Shown: piece by piece, positions 18,455 through 25,156 of the stretch | Position numbering within the stretch: position 1 is the stretch's first letter | Layout: each line of letters opens with the position of its first letter | Assembly (NCBI GenBank): GCA_038249195.1 | Contig: JBBRWM010000002.1 | Location: forward strand, 377,603 to 441,602 | DNA from: JAOUEA01 sp038249195 | GTDB taxonomy: Bacteria; Actinomycetota; UBA4738; HRBIN12 | Reading direction: 5' to 3' | DNA length: 64,000 bases | Translations under genes and position numbers: made by a program | The notes under the pieces: generated by a model | What the model was told of the DNA's origin: nothing | Databases searched by the model: none | The model's input: only the letters and a program-made list of their open reading frames with translations

Positions 18455-20122
18455 ATGGCGACGCGAGAGGCATCCAAGGCGCGCCCCCTCGACGCATTCC
18501 GCGCCGTCCTGCGCAACCCCGAGCTGCGGCGGCTGCAGCTCGCCTGGGCCGGCTCCAACCTCGGGACCTGGGGGTACGGGATCGCCTTGTCGGTCTTCGC
18601 CTACGACCACGGCGGCGCGACCGCGGTCGGCGTCGTGGGGTTGGTGCGGTTGATCCCCGCGGCCGTGGCGGCGCCGTTCATGGGGGTCCTCGGAGACCGG
18701 TACCCGCGCCGGCTGGTGATGGCGTTGTCCGATCTGGGGCGCGTCGCGGTGGTGGGCCTGGCGGCGATCGTGATCTGGGCGGATCTGGCTCCGGCGATCG
18801 TGTATCTCCTCGCGGCCGCAGGCGTCGTGATCTCCACCGCGTTCCGTCCCGCCCAGGCGGCCATCATCCCGAGCCTCGCCACGACCCCGGAGGAGCTCAC
18901 GGCATCCAACGTCGTCTCGAGCTCGATCGAGAGCCTGGGGATGTTCGCGGGTCCGGCGATCGGGGGCCTCGTTCTGGCGTTCAGCGGACCGGCGGCCGTC
19001 TTCCTGCTCGCCGCCGCCACGTTCTTGTGGTCGGCGGTCTTGATCCTGCGGATCCGGGTGCACGACGACGGACGGGAGGCCCTGAAGGACGACGAGGAAC
19101 CGTCCTCGTTCCTTCGCCAGGCGTTCGCCGGCTTCGCAACCGTGGCCCGGGAGCCGGGCCCGAGGCTCCTCGTGGGCCTCTTCACGGCGCAGGCGCTGAT
19201 CGCCGGCGCGCTCCTCGTGTTCGAGGTAGTCGTGGCGCTCGAGCTCCTGGGGAAAGGGGACGCCTGGGTCGGGATCTTGTCGGCGGCTTTCGGCGTGGGC
19301 GCCCTGCTCGGCGCGCTCCTGTCCGGCCTCCTGGTGACGCGCGGACGTCTGGCGATCGACTTCGGCGCCGGGATCTTGTTGTGGGGGCTCCCGCTCGTGC
19401 TCATCGGGTTCTGGCCCTATCCGGCCGTGGCCGTGGGGACCCTCGCGCTGTTGGGAGTCGGGAACACGCTCGTCGACGTCTCGGGCATGACCCTGTTGCA
19501 ACGCAGCGTGCCCGACGACGTGCTCGCGCGCGTCTTCGGCGTGCTGGAGACGATGTTCTTGGCAACGGTCTCCCTCGGGGCGATCCTCGCGCCTTGGATC
19601 ATCCACCGCCTCGGGTCCCGGACCGCGCTCGTGATCACCGGCTGCTTCCTGCCGGTGATCGTCGCCCTGACGGCGCGACAGCTCCTGCGGCTGGACGCCA
19701 CGACCCGGGCGCCGGAGCGCGAGGTGGCGCTCCTGCGGGGGATCGCGCTGTTCGCAGTGCTGCCGTTGCCCACGCTCGAGCACCTGGCGGGCCGCATGGA
19801 GACGGTGTTCGTGCCCGCCGGGACGGCCATCTTCGATCAGGGGGCGCCGGGGGACCGCTTCTACGTGGTGGCCCGGGGCCGGGTGGAGATCACCCGGGAC
19901 GGAGCCCCGGTGGCGGAGATCCTGCCCGGTGGCTACTTCGGGGAGATCGCCCTGCTCCACGACGTGCCGCGCCAGGCGGCGGCCTCCACGATCGAAGACA
20001 GCGAGCTCCTGAGCCTCGACGGCGGGGACTTCGTCGCGGCCGTGACCGGATACGCCACGAGCCAGGAGGCCGCCGAAGCCGTGATCCGCTCGTACGGGCC
20101 CGGGATCGGCCTCCCGCTGTAG
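18455..20122 (+). CDS. MFS transporter fused to cyclic-nucleotide-binding domain
   Basis: 555 residues. Residues 1 to about 415 hold twelve hydrophobic spans with MFS loops (GVLGDRYPRRLVMALSD between helices 2 and 3). Residues 440-545 form a cNMP-binding domain: FVPAGTAIFDQGAPGDRFYVVARGRVEI then the phosphate-binding cassette GGYFGEIALLHDVPRQAA. Transported substrate unknown; the domain suggests gating by cAMP or cGMP. It starts 3 bp after the peptidase. Confidence 0.88.
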   Translation: MATREASKARPLDAFRAVLRNPELRRLQLAWAGSNLGTWGYGIALSVFAYDHGGATAVGVVGLVRLIPAAVAAPFMGVLGDRYPRRLVMALSDLGRVAVVGLAAIVIWADLAPAIVYLLAAAGVVISTAFRPAQAAIIPSLATTPEELTASNVVSSSIESLGMFAGPAIGGLVLAFSGPAAVFLLAAATFLWSAVLILRIRVHDDGREALKDDEEPSSFLRQAFAGFATVAREPGPRLLVGLFTAQALIAGALLVFEVVVALELLGKGDAWVGILSAAFGVGALLGALLSGLLVTRGRLAIDFGAGILLWGLPLVLIGFWPYPAVAVGTLALLGVGNTLVDVSGMTLLQRSVPDDVLARVFGVLETMFLATVSLGAILAPWIIHRLGSRTALVITGCFLPVIVALTARQLLRLDATTRAPEREVALLRGIALFAVLPLPTLEHLAGRMETVFVPAGTAIFDQGAPGDRFYVVARGRVEITRDGAPVAEILPGGYFGEIALLHDVPRQAAASTIEDSELLSLDGGDFVAAVTGYATSQEAAEAVIRSYGPGIGLPL

Positions 20123-20146
20123 AGGGATCCCCGCGCCGGTCCGCGG

Positions 20147-21553
20147 TCAGCCCGCTGCGGCGCCGTCGCGCGGCCGCACCTTGGTGCCTTCGGGCGTGTC
20201 CATGACCTCGAGCCCCATCGCGTCGAGTTCGTCGCGGAGGCGATCGGAGGTGGCGTAGTCCCTCCCCGCACGCGCCTCGTCGCGCCGGGTCACGATCGCG
20301 CTCATCTCGGCGGTGGGCTCCCAGGTCGACCGCGCCTCGCGTTCGAGGTCCAGTCCCAGCACGTCGTCCCAGGTCAGGAACAACGCGTACTTCTCGCCGG
20401 CGGGCACGGTCGGGCTGCGGTCGAGCTCGTTGAGCACGACGACGGCGGCCGGAAGATCCAGGTCGCTGGCCACGGCCTCCCGGAACCGGCCGTCGAAGGA
20501 CATGGCCGCATCGCCGAGCTCCGTGGCGGCCGGCGCCCAGGAGGCGACGTGGCGGCGAAGCACCCGGAGTCGCCGGTCCGCCTCCTCCATCGCCTCCCAC
20601 GTGAAGTCCATCTCGCTGCGGTAGCGAGTCTGGAAGGTGAGCAGGCGGAACGAGAGGGGATCGAGGCCGCGCTCGCGGAGCTCCGCCACTCGCACGACGT
20701 TTCCGCTCGATTTCGCGATCTTCTGCCCGGACAGCCGCAGGTGTCCGCCGTGGACCCAGATGTCGACGACGCGATGATCGACCGCTCCCTCGGACTGCGC
20801 GATCTCGTCCTCGTGGTGGGGGAAACGCAGGTCGTTGCCGCCCGTGTGGATCTCGAAACGCTCTCCCAGGTACTTCATGGACATGGCCGAGCACTCCACG
20901 TGCCATCCCGGGAACCCCTCGCCCCACGGCGACTCCCACTTCATCAGGCGACCGGGGCCGGCGGCCTTCCACAAGGCGAAATCGGCCGGGCTCTTCTTCC
21001 GCGCATCGGTCTCTAGCTCACGGTGGCCCTCGCGGAGGTTGTCCAGCGTGTTGCCGCTCAGCTTCCCGTAGCCCGGGAAGGACGTGACGTCGTAGTACAC
21101 GCTGCCCGAGTCCACGACGTAGGCGTGGCCGCGCTCGATGAGCGTCTGCGTGAGGGCGATCATCTCGTCGATGTGCTCGGTCGCCTTCGGGTAGCGATCC
21201 GCCGAACGGATGCCCACCGCCTCGGCGTCGTCGAACACGAGCGTCGTGTACTTGCGTGCGATCTCCTGCGGCGAAAGCCCTTCGTCCTCCATCGCGAGGA
21301 GCATCTTGTCCACGGCCTCGGGGCTCGCCTCGTCCGTCATGTGCCCGACGTCGGTGATGTTCATCACCTGGGTCACGTTGAGCCCTTCGAACGTCAATGC
21401 CCGGCGGATCAGGTCGGCGAGCATGAAGGTCCGCAGGTTCCCGAGGTGAGCGGATCGGTAGACGGTCGGGCCGCAGGTGTACATGCCGATGTGGCCGCCC
21501 TCCCGGGGCCGGACCTCGTCGAGCTCACGGGTCAGGGTGTTGTACAGGCGCAT
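20147..21553 (-). CDS. cysS: Cysteinyl-tRNA synthetase
   Basis: Class I synthetase charging tRNA-Cys. TCGPTVYRSAHLGNLRTF contains the HIGH-equivalent HLGN and a zinc Cys; GWHVECSAMS and HHEDEIAQSE give the remaining zinc ligands; KIAKSSGN is the KMSKS loop (Ile-Ala replacing Met-Ser, seen in some CysS). DALR domain at the C-terminus. 468 residues, normal. A mycothiol-ligase (MshC) reading is less likely because the full tRNA-binding C-domain is present. Confidence 0.95.
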   Translation of the reverse strand: MRLYNTLTRELDEVRPREGGHIGMYTCGPTVYRSAHLGNLRTFMLADLIRRALTFEGLNVTQVMNITDVGHMTDEASPEAVDKMLLAMEDEGLSPQEIARKYTTLVFDDAEAVGIRSADRYPKATEHIDEMIALTQTLIERGHAYVVDSGSVYYDVTSFPGYGKLSGNTLDNLREGHRELETDARKKSPADFALWKAAGPGRLMKWESPWGEGFPGWHVECSAMSMKYLGERFEIHTGGNDLRFPHHEDEIAQSEGAVDHRVVDIWVHGGHLRLSGQKIAKSSGNVVRVAELRERGLDPLSFRLLTFQTRYRSEMDFTWEAMEEADRRLRVLRRHVASWAPAATELGDAAMSFDGRFREAVASDLDLPAAVVVLNELDRSPTVPAGEKYALFLTWDDVLGLDLEREARSTWEPTAEMSAIVTRRDEARAGRDYATSDRLRDELDAMGLEVMDTPEGTKVRPRDGAAAG

Positions 21554-21618
21554 GGGACGAAGGATACCCTCGGCCTCGCGTTCGGCATCCTCGACCGGGC
21601 CACGGACGCGGCGACGGC

Positions 21619-22062
21619 TCAGGTGCGCAGGGGTCGCCCCTCGAAGGGTATCGACAGCGCGATGGTCGTGCGGGTCGCGACGCCGCCCTTCTCTCGCAGT
21701 CGCCGGATGAGATCCTCCAGCTCGCCGGTGGTGTGCGTGCGCACCTTGAGGATGTAGTTGGCCTCGCCGGCCACGCTGTAGCAGTCCTCCACCTCGGGGA
21801 ACGCCGCCACGCGTTGCGGGAGGTCGTCGGGCTGGGAAGCGTCGAACGGACGGGCGTCGATGAGCGCCGTGACGAAGAGCCCGACCCCTTCGGGGTCGAT
21901 CACCGCCCGATAGCCTCGGATCACGCCGGCGTGCTCCAGCTTGCGAACGCGGTCGTGCACGGACGACGCCGACAGCCCGACCCTCGTGGCCACCTCCGCG
22001 TAGGTGGCACGCGCGTCATCCTGCAGCGCAGCGATGATCTCAAGGTCACGCTCGTCGGGCAC
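21619..22062 (-). CDS. Lrp/AsnC family transcriptional regulator
   Basis: 147 residues: N-terminal helix-turn-helix (LEIIAALQDDARATYAEVATRVGLSASSVHDRVRKLEHAGVI) and a C-terminal RAM effector domain (ALIDARPF...DCYSVAGEANYILKVRTHTTGELEDLI). Likely binds an amino acid and regulates nearby or distant metabolic genes. It is divergent from the reverse-transcriptase-like gene; the 153-bp gap has an 11-bp direct repeat that could be an operator. Confidence 0.9.
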   Translation of the reverse strand: MPDERDLEIIAALQDDARATYAEVATRVGLSASSVHDRVRKLEHAGVIRGYRAVIDPEGVGLFVTALIDARPFDASQPDDLPQRVAAFPEVEDCYSVAGEANYILKVRTHTTGELEDLIRRLREKGGVATRTTIALSIPFEGRPLRT

Positions 22063-22085
22063 GGGGCGATGATAGCGCCGGGCCC

Positions 22086-22118
22086 GCGGGGGATGCCTCG
22101 CGCGATGGCGGGGGATGC
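22086..22118. repeat. 11-bp direct repeat between divergent genes
   Basis: GCGGGGGATGC occurs at 22086-22096 and again at 22108-22118, 22 bp apart (two helical turns), in the gap between the Lrp/AsnC gene and the reverse-transcriptase-like gene. Such phasing suits binding of an oligomeric regulator; Lrp autoregulation is one inference. Confidence 0.35.
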
Positions 22119-22138
22119 TAAAAGAGCGCCGCGGCCGA

Positions 22139-22167
22139 TTGTGCCGGGCACGCCGGCCCGGTAGAAC
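22139..22167 (+). promoter_or_regulatory. Sigma-70-like promoter before RT gene
   Basis: TTGTGC (22139-22144), 17 bases, TAGAAC (22162-22167). Predicted transcription start near 22174 leaves a leader of about 42 bases before the ATG of the reverse-transcriptase-like gene. Matches to consensus are partial (4/6 at each box). Confidence 0.4.
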
Positions 22168-22215
22168 GGTCGCATATCCCGACTCCTCCCGGGTCGCACG
22201 GAAGGGTGTTCGCCG

Positions 22216-22941
22216 ATGCCGCCGCTATGCGGTCCGGACGACCGGTCGCCGGTCGCGGGGCTCAGGAGGGTGCCGCGCAAGACGGGAGGGGAGCGGCTGC
22301 TCGTCACCCTCACCGCCGGAGCCTCGCGCCGCTACGCGGCGGCGACGCTGCGGGCCGCCGGTCGAGCCGAGCGGCGGTTGGGCAGCGAGGTGGTGGCGAA
22401 CCGTCTCGACACATGCGGTCGGCTGGAGCCGTGGCGTCGGGCCCACGCTCGATGGCGAGGGGACCTGGGCGCGGCGGTGGAAGACGGATACGCCGGCGCC
22501 GCGTTCACCGGGGACGTGCGCGATTGCTACGGCGCCATCACGCCGGCGATGGTGGATCGCAGCCTCGCCGCGTCGGGGGCCGACGCCGACGCCGTTCGCG
22601 AGATCCTCGGCCTCTTGGAGGCGTGCGCGGAGCAGGGGGTGCGCGGGTTGCCCGCCGGCCCGGACGCCTCGGGCGTGCTGGCCAACCTCGTGCTCTCGGG
22701 CGTGGACGACCGCCTGCGGGCCACGGGCCTGCCGCACCGCCGTTGGGTCGACGACGTCGTGGTGTTCGCGCCGGGGCGCCGGGGCGCCGTCACGGCCCTC
22801 GACGCGTTCCGCCGGGCTCTGGACGCGGTGGGCCTCGAGCCCAATCCGCGCAAGACGCGGGTGGTGGTGCGACGCGCAGGCCTCGCGCGCCTCGCGTCGG
22901 GCTCGAGGATCTCCCTGGGTGAGCCGCGGGGCATGGGATGA
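22216..22941 (+). CDS. Stand-alone reverse-transcriptase-like protein (WVDD active site)
   Basis: 241 residues with the palm motifs of bacterial reverse transcriptases in order: motif A FTGDVRDCYGAI (97-108, Asp100), motif B GLPAGPDASGVLANLVL (144-160), motif C RRWVDDVVVF (175-184, Asp179 and Asp180; Tyr of YxDD is Trp177), motif D GLEPNPRKTRVV (206-217). All three catalytic Asp are present. About 95 residues precede motif A and only about 24 follow motif D, so there is no visible thumb, maturase or endonuclease domain. Base composition matches neighbours, so it looks resident. ATG with GGAAGGG upstream; the amidohydrolase follows after 9 bp. Function unknown. Confidence 0.8.
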   Translation: MPPLCGPDDRSPVAGLRRVPRKTGGERLLVTLTAGASRRYAAATLRAAGRAERRLGSEVVANRLDTCGRLEPWRRAHARWRGDLGAAVEDGYAGAAFTGDVRDCYGAITPAMVDRSLAASGADADAVREILGLLEACAEQGVRGLPAGPDASGVLANLVLSGVDDRLRATGLPHRRWVDDVVVFAPGRRGAVTALDAFRRALDAVGLEPNPRKTRVVVRRAGLARLASGSRISLGEPRGMG

Positions 22942-22950
22942 TGCGGCGTC

Positions 22951-24462
22951 GTGAGGACCCTCTATCGCGCCGACCTCGTTCGAACGCTAACCCACCCCGA
23001 TACCGGAACCTGGCTCCTCACGGACGGTCGGCACGTCCAGCGTGTGGGATCGGGCGATCCCCCGACGTCGGACCGCGTCGTCGACCTCCCGGGCGCGACC
23101 ATCGTCCCGGGGTTCATCGATACCCACGTCCACCTGACGTGGACGGGCGCCTCGCTCGCCGACGCCGAGGTCGCCGCCTCCGCGTCGGCCGCCGAGCTGC
23201 TGAGCGTCGCCGGCCGACGATGCGCCGCGGCCGACGGTCCGGTGGTGCTCTCGGGTTTCGACGAGAGCAGCTGGGAGCGTCCGGAGTATCCCGGCGTCGC
23301 CGAGTTGGACGCGGTCTCGGGCCGCGCCGCCCTCGTGATCATGCGCGCGGACGGCCACCTGGCCCTCGCGAACGCGGCCGCGATCTCCGCAGCGGGGATC
23401 GAGGCGGAGGCGGGCGTGGCACGCGACGAGCACGGGAACATCACCGGGCGCGTCACGGAGGGGGCCGTGGAACGACTGGCGAGATGGGCTGCGGACGCGC
23501 GTACGGACCATCAGGTGCAGGCACTGCAGCTGCGGGCGGCGGGCGTGGCCGCGGCCCACGGCGTGACCGCGGTCCATGAGATGCAGATGCCGGCCTCCTC
23601 GGGGATGCGGGATCTCGAGGTGTTCATGAGCCACCGATCGCGGCTGCCGGTCGACGCGGTACCCCTCGTGGCGACGATGGACCTCCCCCTCGTGATCGGC
23701 CAGGGGCTCGCCTCCGTCGGCGGTGACCTCCCCGTGGACGGGTCGATCGGCGCCCGCACGGCGGCCGTGAGTTCGCCGTACGAGGATGGGGGCCTCGGCG
23801 CGACGTACTACGCGGACGACGCCCTCGCCGAGTTTTTCCACGCCGGTCACATGGCGGGTCTACAGGTGGGCGTGCACGCGATCGGCGACCGCGCCATCGA
23901 GCAGGTGCTGGTCGGCTGGGAGCGCGTGTACCGCATGCTCGACTCCCGGGAGCGCCGGCACTTCCGGGCGCGCCGGCACCGGATCGAGCACTGCGAGATG
24001 ATCTCGCCCCGGCAGGTCGAGCGCGTCGCGGTCCTCGGCTTGGGCGTGAGCGTGCAGCCGGCGTTCGATCGGGCGTGGGGGGCGCCGGGCGGCCTGTACG
24101 GATCCGCGCTCGGCCCCGAGCGGGCGGCGTCGATGAATCCGTTCCGCACGATGATCGAGCGGGGGATCGAGGTCGGCGTCGGCTCCGACGCGCCCGTGAC
24201 CCCGATCGATCCGCTGGGGACCGTCGCCGCGTTGGAGTCCCACCACGATCCCGCCCAGCGGCTCTCACGGATCCAGGCGATCCGCCTGCACACCATCGGG
24301 AGCGCCCGGCTCGCTCACCAGGAGGACAAGAAGGGCGCGCTCGGCCCCGGGATGCACGCGGACTTCGTGGCCTACCCGGGCGACCCGTTCGAGGCCGAGG
24401 CGCTCGAGACGCTGGATCCGATCCTCACCGTGTCGTTGGGACGCGACGTATACGCGGCCTGA
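22951..24462 (+). CDS. YtcJ-like metal-dependent amidohydrolase
   Basis: 503 residues. The amidohydrolase metal motif HVHLTWTG follows VPGFIDT near residue 50; YADDALAEFFHAGHMAGLQVGVHAIGDRAIEQ contains the barrel His ligands, HRIEHCEM another, and VGVGSDAPVTPIDP the catalytic Asp. The family hydrolyses C-N bonds of unknown small substrates. GTG start 9 bp after the RT-like stop, so the two are probably cotranscribed, though a functional link is only inferred from spacing. Confidence 0.88.
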   Translation: MRTLYRADLVRTLTHPDTGTWLLTDGRHVQRVGSGDPPTSDRVVDLPGATIVPGFIDTHVHLTWTGASLADAEVAASASAAELLSVAGRRCAAADGPVVLSGFDESSWERPEYPGVAELDAVSGRAALVIMRADGHLALANAAAISAAGIEAEAGVARDEHGNITGRVTEGAVERLARWAADARTDHQVQALQLRAAGVAAAHGVTAVHEMQMPASSGMRDLEVFMSHRSRLPVDAVPLVATMDLPLVIGQGLASVGGDLPVDGSIGARTAAVSSPYEDGGLGATYYADDALAEFFHAGHMAGLQVGVHAIGDRAIEQVLVGWERVYRMLDSRERRHFRARRHRIEHCEMISPRQVERVAVLGLGVSVQPAFDRAWGAPGGLYGSALGPERAASMNPFRTMIERGIEVGVGSDAPVTPIDPLGTVAALESHHDPAQRLSRIQAIRLHTIGSARLAHQEDKKGALGPGMHADFVAYPGDPFEAEALETLDPILTVSLGRDVYAA

Positions 24463-24717
24463 ACGCTCCGCTGGGCGGCGATTGTCACTCTTTCTCCATC
24501 CGCCGACTTGACCCTCGGCGAAGCCCGGTCGTACCGTTTCGCTGCGTCGTCGCCCCGGCGAAGGCGCACGAGGACCCAAGAAGCCGAGTAGAGAACGCGG
24601 CGCCCCGGCGACGCGGCCCCAAAGGCCTCTTGGGTCCTCACTTGCCGTGAGGGCCGGTCGCCGGCGCGGGGGCCTGCGGGCGTTTCGCAACCGCCCGGGC
24701 ACCTGCGGACGCCCTGG
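24463..24717. other. Intergenic region with long inverted repeat
   Basis: No convincing coding frame in this stretch between the amidohydrolase and the promoter of the DUF4193 gene. It holds the 16-bp inverted repeat at 24570-24639 and two copies of a CGCCCCGGCGA string. Otherwise nothing recognised. Confidence 0.5.
24570..24639. repeat. 16-bp inverted repeat, possible terminator or structured RNA
   Basis: GAGGACCCAAGAAGCC at 24570-24585 pairs with GGCCTCTTGGGTCCTC at 24624-24639 (15 of 16), enclosing 38 bases that contain a GC-rich inner stem. It starts about 108 bases after the amidohydrolase stop. No T-run follows, so a simple intrinsic terminator is uncertain; a small RNA or a protein site is possible. 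Confidence 0.5.
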
Positions 24718-24745
24718 TTGCATCTGCACCTCGTGGCAGTACAAT
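24718..24745 (+). promoter_or_regulatory. Sigma-70-like promoter of DUF4193 gene
   Basis: TTGCAT (24718-24723), 16 bases, TACAAT (24740-24745), close to consensus in both boxes. Predicted start near 24752, giving a leader of about 33 bases that includes CCGGAGG before the ATG at 24785. Confidence 0.6.
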
Positions 24746-24784
24746 CCGCGCGCAACCGAGGCGCCCCCGGCCCGGAGGTAAGTG

Positions 24785-25156
24785 ATGAAGGGAACGATGG
24801 ACGAGATCGAAGAGCCGGTCGAAGACGAAGAAACCTCCGACGAGGAGGAGGCGGCGGAGCCCAGCGAGACCGAGCTCGCCGACGCGACCGTGCCGCCCGA
24901 CCCGGCGGCGGGGGGCGCGCAAGTGGAGTCGATCCAGGAACTGCTGGTCAAGCAGGAGGCCGAGGACGAGGAGGCGGAGTCCGACGAGGACGACGTGGTC
25001 GTCCCCCTCACGCGCGAGGAGAAGCTCGCCGAGCCGGCGGAGGCCCGCGTCGTCCCGATCCAGGCCACCGAGTTCACGTGCAAGCGCTGCTTCTTGGTGA
25101 AGCATCGCAGCCAGCTGAAGGACAAGAAGCGGGGGCTGTGTCGAGACTGCGCCTGA
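24785..25156 (+). CDS. DUF4193 family protein
   Basis: 123 residues. A very acidic N-terminal two-thirds is followed by the family signature at the C-terminus: EFTCKRCFLVKHRSQL...GLCRDCA, with two CxxC pairs likely binding zinc. The family is widespread in actinobacteria with unknown function. ATG preceded by GGAGG. The end overlaps the lnt-ppm1 start by 19 bases. Confidence 0.85.
   Translation: MKGTMDEIEEPVEDEETSDEEEAAEPSETELADATVPPDPAAGGAQVESIQELLVKQEAEDEEAESDEDDVVVPLTREEKLAEPAEARVVPIQATEFTCKRCFLVKHRSQLKDKKRGLCRDCA

Noticed and set aside
17015..19960. Very long antisense reading frame on minus
   Set aside because: It is the shadow of the peptidase and MFS genes; low-complexity Arg/His/Gly composition and no motifs. 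Similar long frames opposite helY, dop and aroA were rejected for the same reason.
22063..24462. Retron or diversity-generating retroelement around the RT
   Set aside because: No recognisable msr/msd layout upstream, no template/variable repeat pair seen, and no retron effector; only a search could exclude a divergent one.
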